Below, piece by piece: positions 35,150 to 44,496 of a stretch of DNA of 64,000 nucleotides. Origin of the DNA: Bacteroidales bacterium UBA6267 (GTDB lineage Bacteria; Bacteroidota; Bacteroidia; Bacteroidales; UBA1556). Numbering within the stretch: position 1 is the first letter of the stretch; each line of letters starts with the position of its first letter. A program made the position numbers and the translations under genes. The notes beneath the pieces are model-generated. The model saw only the letters and a program-made list of their open reading frames with translations. It did not search any database and was not told the DNA's origin. Location of the stretch: positions 24,633 through 88,632 of the forward strand of contig DJVB01000006.1 in assembly GCA_002440745.1 (NCBI GenBank), in the 5' to 3' direction.

Positions 35150-35587
35150 ATGAAACTTTTACTCACTTTTTTAGTTCTGGGTATGTTAGGTTTTGGATGT
35201 TCATCTTGCGAAAAGGTGGAGCTTACAGAAAATCCCGGGCCATGGATTTTCCTTGAAAAACCCTTTACTACAGGCGAATATGTGACTTCGGAAGACACCG
35301 TAGTTAAACCATTCGATTATAATCACCTTTTTTGGATAGGCGATGTGGCTCCGCATATTTTTGCTGCAAACGGTATTAAAGAAGTTTCAATAACAGTAAA
35401 TGGTTCGCCTTATGAACTTTATGGCGATTTTAGCCCAAGTTATGATTGCTACCATTTTCTTCAGTATGTCGATGTTAGAGTGGATGCCACAAATCCTGAC
35501 TGCTTAATAATTATAAAAGCAACTGATAATAAAGGACTTACTGCTGAGAAACGAGTGAAAATCAGGTATTCGGTTACTGGCGTTTAG
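35150..35587 (+). CDS. Hypothetical lipoprotein
   Basis: This 145-residue protein has a lipoprotein signal with a cysteine after LGFG (C17) and a small beta-rich domain resembling an Ig-like or cadherin-like fold (SITVNGSPYELYGDF, IIKATDNKGLTAEKRVKI). The function is unknown. It probably forms an envelope unit with the preceding gene. Its 3' end overlaps the end of the convergent patatin gene by 14 bp. Confidence 0.6.
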   Translation: MKLLLTFLVLGMLGFGCSSCEKVELTENPGPWIFLEKPFTTGEYVTSEDTVVKPFDYNHLFWIGDVAPHIFAANGIKEVSITVNGSPYELYGDFSPSYDCYHFLQYVDVRVDATNPDCLIIIKATDNKGLTAEKRVKIRYSVTGV

Positions 35588-36611
35588 GTTGGTTTTTGGT
35601 TCTTGCTTTGAAAAAATCTTCCGTAAACCTTTCGCCACTTTGTATTAGTGCTTGTTTTTGGCTTTCTGAGAGTCGTTTGATTTTTGGTCCAATTCCTACA
35701 GATGAAACAGATATGGTTCGTTCCCAATCTTCAGGTATTAAAGGCGTTCGGTTTAGGTTTTCAAGTACCAAAACATAAAATGCTTGAACAAAATCATTTA
35801 TATTTTCAATAGGTATTTCAGCCAAACCGGCGTGAATTGAATCTTGTTGAATTTGTGAATCTGAATCGATACGAATGCCCAAAGTTGCGGGATTTGCTAT
35901 CCTGATTTGACGACCATTGCTATCGGTAATAATGCTGTCGAAAATGAAAATTGGGAAATTGCCTATAATTCCCCCATCAACCATAATGTCAAGAGTCTCG
36001 TTCTTTTTCGGTTTAGGATGAATTGCGCCTGCGCTATCTATAAAAACTGCTTCAAAGTACAAAGGAACTGACATTGATATACGAACAGCATCTTTCACTT
36101 TCATATCTGGATAGGTTTGCTTTGAAAAAACAATAAGTTTTTGCTTATTTATGCAAGTTGCTGTCACAAACAAACTTTTATAACCTTTATCTTCAAGTTG
36201 TCGAAAGGTGATTTCTGAGTTTCCTGTTTTTGCTTCAATCAATTTTTCCAACCATTTTGTAAACTCATTGCCTCTATACCAACCATAACGCTTTTTCATC
36301 CTCGAAAAACCACCAATAAATGCGTATTGTCCATCATTGAATTTCTGAAATTTTGTGGTAGAAATAATACTGTAAATTTCTTCGGAATTATAGCCAATTG
36401 CAATCATCAACGCTGTGATAGCTCCTGCTGAAGTACCTCCAACTTTTTCAATGCTATCCATCAGTTTATGTTCTTCTAATTTTTTAATTGCTCCGGAATA
36501 AGCTATGCCTCTAATTCCTGCTCCTTCAAACACTAAGTTTGTAATGCTTTGAGCATAAGCGTTATAAAGATAAAAATACAGTAGGAAACCAATAAGAAAT
36601 ATTTTCTTCAT
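35574..36611 (-). CDS. Patatin-like phospholipase
   Basis: The 345-residue protein has a signal peptide (ending YNAYAQ) and a patatin domain: oxyanion loop GAGIRGIAYSG, nucleophile S61 in GGTSAGAITA and the dyad aspartate in VDGGIIGNFP near 213. It would hydrolyse acyl chains in the periplasm or at the outer membrane. It lacks the POTRA/barrel tail of PlpD-type proteins. It is monocistronic. Confidence 0.9.
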   Translation of the reverse strand: MKKIFLIGFLLYFYLYNAYAQSITNLVFEGAGIRGIAYSGAIKKLEEHKLMDSIEKVGGTSAGAITALMIAIGYNSEEIYSIISTTKFQKFNDGQYAFIGGFSRMKKRYGWYRGNEFTKWLEKLIEAKTGNSEITFRQLEDKGYKSLFVTATCINKQKLIVFSKQTYPDMKVKDAVRISMSVPLYFEAVFIDSAGAIHPKPKKNETLDIMVDGGIIGNFPIFIFDSIITDSNGRQIRIANPATLGIRIDSDSQIQQDSIHAGLAEIPIENINDFVQAFYVLVLENLNRTPLIPEDWERTISVSSVGIGPKIKRLSESQKQALIQSGERFTEDFFKARTKNQPKRQ

Positions 36612-36654
36612 ATTTGAAATTTAAAAATCAATGTTGTCAGGTAAAATTATATTT

Positions 36655-36815
36655 AGTCCCTACGGGACTATGTGTCTAAATGTAATATATTTTCTACCAA
36701 TATTTTGTCCATTTCGGCAAGCTCAATGCACCGCCTAACGGGACAGCCCAGTTAAGGGCTTAATATTGGTAAAGAATAAAGTAACCCCAGAAATCTAAAA
36801 AGTCCCGTAAGGACT
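36655..36815. repeat. REP-like palindrome cluster related to the IS200-type element
   Basis: Short palindromes AGTCCCTACGGGACT (36655-36669) and AGTCCCGTAAGGACT (36801-36815) bound the segment. Inside are CTACCAATATT and, inverted, AATATTGGTA. The same four motifs flank the transposase gene at 54573-55037. It looks like a non-autonomous REP/BIME-type unit mobilised by that transposase family. Confidence 0.65.
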
Positions 36816-36927
36816 ATATATAAAGTGTTTTAGTATATATAAGAGATTCTTATCGGACAACAATGTTTAACAATGATGAACCTAAGGTTGAAATCCTTTA
36901 AACGTAGAAACTTGTCTTGTAGTACAT

Positions 36928-36956
36928 AAAAAAACCCTAAATCTCAAGATTTAGGG
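36928..36956 (-). terminator. rpsP terminator
   Basis: A hairpin with arms CCCTAAATCT and AGATTTAGGG (36935-36956) is followed on the minus strand by T7 (36928-36934), 23 bp after the rpsP stop. Confidence 0.85.
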
Positions 36957-36979
36957 TTAATAATTATATTACGAAATCT

Positions 36980-37537
36980 CTATTCTTCGCCGGTAGTTTC
37001 TTCAGCCGGTGTTTCATCGGTTGCTTCTTCTTCTTCACCTGCTGCTTTGCGAGCCTCTTTAGCTTTTGCTTCAAGCTCAGCAGCTTTGCGCTTAAGAATT
37101 TCTTGAGCACGCTCTTCGTTCACCTTTGCTTCAGCAGCCAATGCTTCTTTACGAGCATTGCGCTTCTTCTCATCTATATTGCTTTTAGCTTTGTGGATGC
37201 GGTCTTCTTTTTCTGCTTTCCAAACGTTGAAACGGCGTTCGGCTTCGGCTTCGTCAAAAGCACCTTTTTCCACACCGATAAGCAAATGCTTTTTGTATAA
37301 AACCCCTGTGTAGCTCAAAATAGCTTTCACAGTATCAGTGGGTTGAGCTCCGTTACGAAGCCATTTTACGGCTTTATCCACTTCTACATCGATAGAAGCC
37401 GGTTGGGTAATTGGGTTGTACGTACCAATCTTTTCAATGAATTTTCCATCACGAGGTGCACGACCATCCGCAATTACAATATGATAAAAAGGTTGTCCTT
37501 TCTTACCATGACGTTGTAATCTAATCTTAACTGGCAT
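36980..37537 (-). CDS. rpsP: 30S ribosomal protein S16
   Basis: S16 binds 16S rRNA during small-subunit assembly. The first 80 residues are the conserved core (PVKIRLQRHGKKGQPFYHIV, DGKFIEKIGTYNP). The total of 185 residues is about twice the E. coli length. A lysine/alanine/glutamate-rich coiled tail (about 90-185) follows, a common feature of Bacteroidota S16. It is monocistronic here with a strong terminator. Confidence 0.96.
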   Translation of the reverse strand: MPVKIRLQRHGKKGQPFYHIVIADGRAPRDGKFIEKIGTYNPITQPASIDVEVDKAVKWLRNGAQPTDTVKAILSYTGVLYKKHLLIGVEKGAFDEAEAERRFNVWKAEKEDRIHKAKSNIDEKKRNARKEALAAEAKVNEERAQEILKRKAAELEAKAKEARKAAGEEEEATDETPAEETTGEE

Positions 37538-37638
37538 AATGTTTTAAGTTTTAAAATTGATTGTTAATTTCGGGCGGCAAATATCCGATTATTTTTCTTT
37601 ACTTCAAAATATTTTTTTATCTGATTTTCAATCATTTC

Positions 37639-38739
37639 TTAGGATTGGTTCTTGAAAAGTTCCTCCGCTGCCGAATATGCGCTTATTGTTTTTTCTCCGA
37701 TTGCTTTTTCCATCGTAGCTATTTTTTGCTTAATATCTTGATTTTCAAAGAAATTATTGATTAAGATATCCTCGATGGTCTTGCGGAAGCGCGCGATTTC
37801 TTGCCGCTGACGGTTGTTTGAAAAGTATCCATTTTTTCGGGTGTCGTGGAGGTATTCTTCAATCATTTTCCAAACTTCATCAATTCCGGTTTTTTCTATC
37901 GAAGAACATAAACCTGTGCGAGGTTCCCAACCGGATGGGGGCAAGGGGAAAAGATGCAATGCGTTTTTGTACTGAGCCTGAGCTCTTTGTGCAGCAGTTT
38001 TATTGTCGCCGTCTGCCTTGTTGATAATAATTGCATCGCTCATTTCGATGATGCCGCGCTTTATGCCTTGCAATTCGTCACCGGCTCCGGCAAGCATGAG
38101 CAATAAGAAAAAGTCAACCATGCTATGTGCTGCGGTTTCCGACTGCCCAACGCCTACGGTTTCGACAAGTATTACATCGTAACCTGCTGCTTCACAAAGA
38201 ATTATCGTTTCGTAGGTTTTACGAGCCACACCTCCCAGACTGCCTCCCGAAGGGGAAGGACGAATAAAGGCGTTCGGGTCGGTGCTGAGCTCTTCCATAC
38301 GGGTTTTGTCGCCCAAGATGCTTCCTTTGCTTCGGGTGCTGCTTGGGTCGATAGCCAAAATTGCAACGCGATGTTTGAGGTTGGTTAGGTGTTTGCCAAA
38401 GGCTTCAATGAAAGTGCTTTTTCCAGCCCCGGGAACGCCGGTGATGCCAATCCTTATCGAATTTCCTGAATGGGGAATACATCCTGCCAAAACTCGCATG
38501 GCTTGTTCCCGATGTTTGGGTAATGCGCTTTCAATCAGTGTGATGGCCTTGGCTAAGATGATTCTGTCCCCTTTCAGAACTCCATCAATATAGTAGCTAT
38601 CGGGTTGGTCAACTTTCGAACGCCCTTTCATAAGTGCTACTGCCGAACTGTTTATCACAGGTGGCTGTTCAATCCCTTCTTGAACTTTTAAAGCGGACTG
38701 TTCTTTTTGGGCTTTGGATATTTTATTGCTCATGTTCAA
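37639..38739 (-). CDS. meaB: Methylmalonyl-CoA mutase-associated GTPase MeaB
   Basis: MeaB is the G-protein chaperone that protects methylmalonyl-CoA mutase and gates delivery of its B12 cofactor. The 366-residue protein has P-loop GVPGAGKST near 104, the DPSSTRSKGSILGDKTRM switch segment, VETVGVGQSE and the specificity motif NKADG. No mutase gene is in the window. It overlaps the upstream thioredoxin-like gene by 17 bp, so the two are probably co-transcribed. Confidence 0.94.
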   Translation of the reverse strand: MNMSNKISKAQKEQSALKVQEGIEQPPVINSSAVALMKGRSKVDQPDSYYIDGVLKGDRIILAKAITLIESALPKHREQAMRVLAGCIPHSGNSIRIGITGVPGAGKSTFIEAFGKHLTNLKHRVAILAIDPSSTRSKGSILGDKTRMEELSTDPNAFIRPSPSGGSLGGVARKTYETIILCEAAGYDVILVETVGVGQSETAAHSMVDFFLLLMLAGAGDELQGIKRGIIEMSDAIIINKADGDNKTAAQRAQAQYKNALHLFPLPPSGWEPRTGLCSSIEKTGIDEVWKMIEEYLHDTRKNGYFSNNRQRQEIARFRKTIEDILINNFFENQDIKQKIATMEKAIGEKTISAYSAAEELFKNQS

Positions 38740-39268
38740 AAATCTTGTTTAAATCGTGCTCCAAACTTACAACCGGTGTTTCCACAATTCGGCCAATTTC
38801 ATTACCGTTTCTTAAAATGATAAATGTTGGAACTAATTGGATATTAAGTTGAACCAAGTTTTCGACTCGTGCTGTTTTCGTCCGGTCAACGCCAATGATG
38901 GTGATGTTTTGTGGAGGAATTTGAAGACTGTCTGCCAATTTGAGGAATCGCGGTACCTCGCGGCGACTGTCGCTGCACCATGTTCCCAAAACGATAATTA
39001 TATCGAACTCTTGCGTTGGGAAAATGGTGGAAGAAATGGAATCGAAATTTGGTATATAGTTTTGATATTCAAACTGATAATCTTCCGAAAACCCCGAAAA
39101 AATAATCAGAGAATCTCGATCAAGATATCCCTTCAAAACAAATTGATGCGCCAAAGAGTCGAATACAATTTGATTTCTATCCAAACTATCCGCTTTTTCT
39201 TCGAAGGTTTGACTAAAACCTACGCTGGAAAAAAGTAGCGAAATGATTGTCAATATTTTGAAGTTCAT
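38723..39268 (-). CDS. Periplasmic thioredoxin-like protein with a single active-site cysteine
   Basis: This 181-residue protein has a signal peptide (ending GFSQ) and a thioredoxin fold. IIIVLGTWCSDSRREVPRF contains the active site, and VQLNIQLVPTFIILRNGNEIGRI supplies the cis-proline. The usual WCxxC is WCSDS here: C98 is present but the resolving cysteine is S101. This suggests a monothiol reductase, an isomerase-like role, or a non-redox role. It overlaps meaB by 17 bp. Confidence 0.8.
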   Translation of the reverse strand: MNFKILTIISLLFSSVGFSQTFEEKADSLDRNQIVFDSLAHQFVLKGYLDRDSLIIFSGFSEDYQFEYQNYIPNFDSISSTIFPTQEFDIIIVLGTWCSDSRREVPRFLKLADSLQIPPQNITIIGVDRTKTARVENLVQLNIQLVPTFIILRNGNEIGRIVETPVVSLEHDLNKIFEHEQ

Positions 39269-39427
39269 TATTCGTTAAAAAATTAGTTGGTAAAAGTAAA
39301 AACATTCTTTGAATAGCCGAAAAATTTGTGATTATCAAAGCAAACTCAGGTTAGAAAAGGAATCAGGCTTTTTCTGATAGTTTTGCATTATGGATAATAT
39401 TTCTGCTTTTCAAGTTAGTTGTTTTAG

Positions 39428-39435
39428 TAGTTTTG
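39428..39435 (+). promoter_or_regulatory. Possible -7 box for the lipoprotein gene at 39504
   Basis: TAGTTTTG matches TAnnTTTG, 68 bp before the ATG. Confidence 0.35.
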
Positions 39436-39503
39436 GATTTTCTGGCTTTATTATTATGAAGTGGATGGAATTCGTTTAACACAACCCAATAATTAGATTT
39501 ACG

Positions 39504-40259
39504 ATGAAAGTTTTATTTCTTTTTTTTGTTTTCTTACTTGTATCCTGTAATTCTGAAACCAAAAAGCGTCCAATGGACAATGAATCAACTGTACTGGAAT
39601 TGAAACAGTTTCCTTGGACGGAGGAGGAGATGCTGCGTAGCAAGCTTTATGGGCAGCTTTTGGAGTTTGCACTTTTCGACTCGAATAAAATACAAATTGT
39701 TAATGAAATTTTATGTGATACACTTTTGAAAAACAATAACTTGAGCTTTAGCAAGATTGAAACTAAAAAAGGGGATAGCACATATTTCGTATATTATTTG
39801 CATGAGTGTGAAAATATTTCTACCGATTATATTGGTGTGCTTTATCTGGATTTTAAGAATTTAGATAGTATTTGTATGTATAATTTTCAAAACAGATTTA
39901 GTTTTACTTCGAATGATTTTATGAAAATATTAGACAATATAGCTAAGAAAAATAAATGCAGTGTTGAAGAAATAATGAAACATCGAAAACTGAATAATGC
40001 TTTTATTCCCCATTTTTATTTCGTTGTCCTTATTGACTCTTCAAGTTGTTCGGAGGGTTTTGTCGAAGGAGTAAAAGATGTTTCTTACAAAATAAACTCT
40101 ATTATAGACAGTTGTAACCAGATGATTTTTGGAAATGATAAAATTATGGTTTTGCCTTACATGGAATTTACAAATTGTTTTCATGATATAATAGATCAAC
40201 CTGTTTTTGATAATGAACTATCGAACAAAAGTCTGCTTTCCCAAAATGACAGCAGATAA
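39504..40259 (+). CDS. Hypothetical lipoprotein
   Basis: The 251-residue protein begins with a lipoprotein signal (FLLVSCNSE, C15). The mature part is mixed alpha/beta with no motif I recognise. It stands alone between the thioredoxin-like gene (divergent) and a T9SS gene. No function is proposed. Confidence 0.55.
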   Translation: MKVLFLFFVFLLVSCNSETKKRPMDNESTVLELKQFPWTEEEMLRSKLYGQLLEFALFDSNKIQIVNEILCDTLLKNNNLSFSKIETKKGDSTYFVYYLHECENISTDYIGVLYLDFKNLDSICMYNFQNRFSFTSNDFMKILDNIAKKNKCSVEEIMKHRKLNNAFIPHFYFVVLIDSSSCSEGFVEGVKDVSYKINSIIDSCNQMIFGNDKIMVLPYMEFTNCFHDIIDQPVFDNELSNKSLLSQNDSR

Positions 40260-40526
40260 TCTTGAGAAATTTCTTCAAAAAAATTCACTTTTCTTTATTA
40301 TTGGCTTCAAAATGTAGTATATTTGTTGCTTGATTTTATCTGATTAATAAAGGTTTACTACAAGTTTTTCGATGTAAAATACCTCTACAATATATCATCC
40401 ATCGCAACGATTTCTAAAATTTTCGTTGGGACGTTTATACTGAAAATTGTAATTATATATTGAATTTAGTCCATCGATTATTTTCAAGACACATAGGTAT
40501 ATTTCTAATTTTAAAATTGTAAACAC

Positions 40527-42110
40527 ATGAACATATTGAAAAAATTGATTCTAATTGCTGCATTTTTGGGGGCATTTCAACTTCATTCACAAAATTCCAT
40601 AATTCATGGTTATTTAGGTTGCGATGATGGCTTTATCTTGTATAATACTACCCAATGTGCCGACTCCGGTTATCTTCACATTGGTGAAAAAATCGTTCGC
40701 ACAGATAAAAATCATTCGATAAAATGGGGGTTTAAGTTCAATAGGTCTCCACTTTGCCAGGCTTCCGTTGAGTTTCCAAATGGCGATTTTGTTATTGTAG
40801 GAAGTATTTCTGTTGGACAAACTCAAGATGCTTTTATGTGCCGCATTGATAGCGTGGGAAACTTAATTTGGGCGAAAACTTTAGGTGATTCTATTCATTA
40901 TGATTCCTTTTATGATGTAATTGCATTAGATGATGGTGGTTTTATGGTTGCGGGTTTACTTTGCCCACAGTTGATATCAAAAACCGATGCTTATATTATT
41001 CGGTTCGATTCGATGGCAAATATAATCTGGTCGAGGGCAATCGGTGAGGTCGATTTTGATGGATTCCCAACAATAAGAAAAACATTAGATAGTAATTTTT
41101 TAGTTTCCGGAAGTACGGGTAATTCTTCAGGTAATATAATATATTTTGTAAAATTCGACATTTCAGGTGATACTCTTTTTTCAAAAACTTATTTGAATCC
41201 AAATAGTACTCATATTCATGATTTTGTTTGTACGTCAAATGGTTATATCGCAGCAATAGGTACTTCAATAGCTTTTGCAACAGGAGGAAAAATTGATCTT
41301 GTTTTAATAATTATGGATGCTGATTGTAATCCGTTAATTGTAAAAAGTTTTGGAGATAGTTTGGTTGAGGAAGGTTTGGCTATCATTGAAACTTCCGATG
41401 GTAATTTATTATTATCCGGTAGCATGGTTAACTATGGTTATGAATGTTCACAAAGTTTATTTTCTGATAATTGTTATAATACCTTACTCATCAAAACTGA
41501 TTTTAACGGTGATACAATTTGGACTCGGCAGCATGGCGACGATTATATGCAAAATTTACATACCGTTTTCGAAGAATCAAATGGTTATTTTATGACGGGT
41601 TATCAATTTAATATGCCTCCTGCAAATTTTGGAGTTTATGCTTATATGATTCAAACGGATAAAAACGGCTATTCAAGCTGTTTTAATCATAATTACCGAG
41701 TAATAGTAGATGAGCATTCTATGCCAATGGGCTCAGGAATTGGTTTTAGCGCCTTGAATTTACAAATGTCAAACGTTCAGTTAACCCCGAATAATCAGTT
41801 TAATTTTTATTATGTAAATACCTGTGAACAATCAAATTATGTAGATGATTTGGCGAATACTGTTGAATTGAAACTTAGCCCAAACCCTATGTCTTATTCC
41901 ACCGTTTTACGTGCTGAAGGGGTTAGTATTGATGGTTTTAATGTTTCAATTTTCGACTCAAACTCAAGATTTGTAAAAGCGATTTCTGCCTCTAACAGCA
42001 AAGAAATTGTAATTGAAAGGGATGATATGTCGGCGGGAGTGTATTTTTTAAGAATCGAATCACCTGATAGACAACTTTTAAAAACACTTAAACTGGTTGT
42101 AGTACCATAA
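40527..42110 (+). CDS. Secreted propeller-like protein with T9SS sorting domain
   Basis: The 527-residue protein has a signal peptide (ending QLHSQ) and repeated blades of the form FDSMANIIWSRAIGE, FDGDTIWTRQHGDD and ALDDGGFMVAGLL, like SBBP/WD-type propellers. A C-terminal type IX sorting domain (about 445-527) starts ELKLSPNPMS and ends RQLLKTLKLVVVP. It is expected to cross the outer membrane through T9SS and stay on the surface or be released. The ligand or role is unknown. Confidence 0.78.
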   Translation: MNILKKLILIAAFLGAFQLHSQNSIIHGYLGCDDGFILYNTTQCADSGYLHIGEKIVRTDKNHSIKWGFKFNRSPLCQASVEFPNGDFVIVGSISVGQTQDAFMCRIDSVGNLIWAKTLGDSIHYDSFYDVIALDDGGFMVAGLLCPQLISKTDAYIIRFDSMANIIWSRAIGEVDFDGFPTIRKTLDSNFLVSGSTGNSSGNIIYFVKFDISGDTLFSKTYLNPNSTHIHDFVCTSNGYIAAIGTSIAFATGGKIDLVLIIMDADCNPLIVKSFGDSLVEEGLAIIETSDGNLLLSGSMVNYGYECSQSLFSDNCYNTLLIKTDFNGDTIWTRQHGDDYMQNLHTVFEESNGYFMTGYQFNMPPANFGVYAYMIQTDKNGYSSCFNHNYRVIVDEHSMPMGSGIGFSALNLQMSNVQLTPNNQFNFYYVNTCEQSNYVDDLANTVELKLSPNPMSYSTVLRAEGVSIDGFNVSIFDSNSRFVKAISASNSKEIVIERDDMSAGVYFLRIESPDRQLLKTLKLVVVP

Positions 42111-42296
42111 GTTTTTAAGCTTTTTTTGAGGAAGTTTTTTCTGAACTATACAATATTCCTTTCTTCACACCACCCTTTAGTGCCGAACTCAACGAGCCGA
42201 TAGGAGGGAAGTTTTTAGTTGTACATTTTTTACTTAATTTTAACGTGAGTTGGATGTGAAATGGCATTAGATAAAAATTGTATCTAACTGATATAC

Positions 42297-42342
42297 AGAT
42301 TCCTAACTTCTTCCGATAGCTATTGGAAGAAGTTAGGAATCT
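42297..42342. repeat. 46-bp near-perfect palindrome between convergent genes
   Basis: The arms AGATTCCTAACTTCTTCC and their exact complement (18 bp) flank GATAGCTATT, which continues the pairing with one wobble. There is no T-run on either side. It lies between two convergent genes and could act as a bidirectional terminator or be a REP-type repeat. Confidence 0.8.
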
Positions 42343-42378
42343 CATAATCAATAACTTAGTCGTTAAACTATAGAAAAA

Positions 42379-43035
42379 TTACATCGAACTCATGTTAATT
42401 TTATGAAATCTTTTCTCGTAATAGTAATCATTTACTGATTTATCAATCAGATAATCACCTCGAATTTTCCAAATCTCATTTGTGAAAAACTCATACATTT
42501 CATCATCATCCCAAAGCGTTACAATTTTATAATAATCAGAATTTATATTGGTCAATATAATCTCTTTAAAACCAATAAAACTAATTTTTATACTGTCTAA
42601 TAACTGTTTCTTGAAGACCATTCTGCCTTCTATATCTGATACTTGACTATCAATAGTGTCCCCATTATAAAACAAAAATCCAACTGCTCCATGAAGTGCC
42701 TCAACTGTATCTGGCCATAGCAAATCAAAAGTTATTTTATCAGCATTATTATTTGCTTCAATTATCAGTCGATATTTTGGCAAAGTACTAAGTTGTGGTT
42801 GCAAATCGCTGTTTAAAATCAAGTTATTACCTTCAATCAACCATTTACCAGTTGTTTCTCCAGAAAATAATCCAACTCGCCATTTATAAGTAAAATTAGA
42901 ATCCTCTTTTAAATCCATCATGGATCCCCATTCAAATCCGCCTTTTGTCTGATAATTTCCAGTAACGCTTTTAAAAGTATATGAGGAGCAGGACGTTAAT
43001 ATTATCAAAATCAATATGTAAATTATGTTATTCAT
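42379..43035 (-). CDS. Hypothetical lipoprotein
   Basis: From the ATG at 43035 the protein starts MNNIIYILILIILTSCSSY, a good lipoprotein signal, giving 218 residues. An in-frame ATG at 43119 would add 28 residues and bury the signal. The mature part is beta-rich (GFEWGSMMDLKEDSNFTYKWRVG, TTGKWLIEGNNLIL), resembling lipocalin-like or carboxypeptidase-regulatory-like domains, but I cannot assign a family with confidence. Confidence 0.55.
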   Translation of the reverse strand: MNNIIYILILIILTSCSSYTFKSVTGNYQTKGGFEWGSMMDLKEDSNFTYKWRVGLFSGETTGKWLIEGNNLILNSDLQPQLSTLPKYRLIIEANNNADKITFDLLWPDTVEALHGAVGFLFYNGDTIDSQVSDIEGRMVFKKQLLDSIKISFIGFKEIILTNINSDYYKIVTLWDDDEMYEFFTNEIWKIRGDYLIDKSVNDYYYEKRFHKINMSSM

Positions 43036-43457
43036 TATATGTGATATCTTACTGTAATACGCTACAACATCGGTCCTATTGCTTAAAACTTCAATTAAAT
43101 TATTCTTAGCTATACTCATAACAAAAATAAAAATTTATTTCACATCGGAGTTATATTGGAATTCATGTAAAATTCTTATTTGATTTGAATCTTGTTAATA
43201 TATGTTGTTTGGTGTTTAAATTTAAATTTTGGTAACAAATATATTCTCCCCAGCCCTCTTTAATTCCCCTATACGATAACTATCATATTTCTCCATAGTT
43301 TTGGTTTTAAGTCGATTGTGTAATTATTTTCACTGCAAATATAGGTTTTTATTTATTAGTCGAGTCTGAGATGTAAAAACCTTCCTGATTTTTATCATTG
43401 GGCATTTTTGCAAAAGAATATTGACTGTATTTTTGCGCCTATTTGAAAATTCTAAGC
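43036..43457. other. Intergenic region between divergent genes
   Basis: This is 422 bp of AT-rich DNA. A minus-strand TATATTTG box (43336-43343) could serve the lipoprotein gene, and the plus-strand box at 43428-43435 serves the BFD-like gene. Nothing else is supported. Confidence 0.5.
43407..43435 (+). promoter_or_regulatory. -33/-7 promoter for the BFD-like gene
   Basis: TTTG at 43407-43410, a 17-bp spacer and TATTTTTG at 43428-43435 match the two-part Bacteroidota promoter, 22 bp before the ATG. Confidence 0.6.
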
Positions 43458-43667
43458 ATGAGTTATTATTCCGAAGAAAATATAATTTGCAATTGCCTCG
43501 ATATTTCTGAGCACGAAATAGTGTTTTGTGTTAAACATCAGGATGGAAAAACGGTTAAAGATATTACCAAACGTACAGGTGCCGGCTCAAGTTGTGGGTC
43601 ATGTTTGGCGGAGTTGGAAGAAATATTAGTTCGGGAAACCGATAAAATGAAAAAAACTAAGGCTTAG
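43458..43667 (+). CDS. BFD-like [2Fe-2S]-binding protein
   Basis: The 69-residue protein matches the bacterioferritin-associated ferredoxin (BFD)/NifU-middle type domain: CNC near the N-terminus and CGSC in GAGSSCGSCLAEL supply the four cluster ligands. Such small proteins pass electrons, for example to release iron from bacterioferritin, but no bacterioferritin gene is nearby. The ATG at 43458 is preferred over an upstream TTG. Confidence 0.85.
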   Translation: MSYYSEENIICNCLDISEHEIVFCVKHQDGKTVKDITKRTGAGSSCGSCLAELEEILVRETDKMKKTKA

Positions 43668-43881
43668 TCTATCCCAAAGCTTTATCGCAATGCAAATCCT
43701 CAGACATAAATGAACTATTGAAGATTTTTTCAATCCTGACAATAAAAATTTTACTTTTGTCCTGAGACACAATCTGAAACTTTTTGCTTGAAAATATCTT
43801 TTTTCTCCATCAAAAATCGTTTGACTATCAGTGTGTCAGGAAACAAATTTATATATTTACTGAACTTTTAAATTTATCGAT

Positions 43882-44496
43882 ATGCACGTTGCAATTGCCG
43901 GAAACATCGGTGCGGGCAAAACAACCCTAACCGGATTATTAGCAAAAAATTTCTCTTGGGAGGCTCATTATGAGGATGTTGACACGAATCCTTACCTCAA
44001 TAGTTTTTACGAAGATATGCAACGGTGGTCTTTCAATTTGCAGATTTATTTTCTCAATAGTCGCTTTCGGCAGGTGGTTGACATTCGTAAATCCGGCAAA
44101 TCGGTGATTCAAGATCGCACTATTTACGAAGATGCCTACATTTTTGCACCTAATCTCCACGAAATGGGCCTTATGCCTTCACGGGACTATAATAACTACA
44201 AAAGCCTCTTCGAACTGATGAGTAGTTTTATCAAAGCGCCCGATTTGCTCATTTATCTTCGCAGCTCCGTTCCGAATTTGGTGGCTCAGATTCAAAGCAG
44301 AGGTAGAGAATATGAAAACTCGATTCGGTTGGATTATTTAAAATCTTTGAATGAGAAATACGAACACTGGATTAACAATTATAATCAGGGCAAATTGCTC
44401 ATCATTGATGTCGATGACCTCGACTTTGTCAATAATCCTAAAGATTTAGGTTTTATCATCGAAAAGATTGATGCTCAGATAAATGGCTTATTCTAA
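43882..44496 (+). CDS. Deoxynucleoside kinase
   Basis: The 204-residue cytoplasmic enzyme phosphorylates deoxynucleosides in salvage. It has the P-loop AGNIGAGKTTL near residue 6, QDRTIYEDAYIFA (the DRS/DRT substrate motif) near 75, and RGREYENSIRLDYL, the lid arginines. It resembles the deoxyadenosine/deoxyguanosine kinase group. The TAA shares its last A with the ATG of kdsB, so translation is coupled. Confidence 0.92.
   Translation: MHVAIAGNIGAGKTTLTGLLAKNFSWEAHYEDVDTNPYLNSFYEDMQRWSFNLQIYFLNSRFRQVVDIRKSGKSVIQDRTIYEDAYIFAPNLHEMGLMPSRDYNNYKSLFELMSSFIKAPDLLIYLRSSVPNLVAQIQSRGREYENSIRLDYLKSLNEKYEHWINNYNQGKLLIIDVDDLDFVNNPKDLGFIIEKIDAQINGLF

Larger units (their letters stand above)
36612..36979. 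other. Intergenic region with REP-like cluster and rpsP terminator
   Basis: This 368-bp gap holds the REP-like cluster at 36655-36815 and the rpsP terminator at 36928-36956. No coding frame is credible. Confidence 0.7.
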
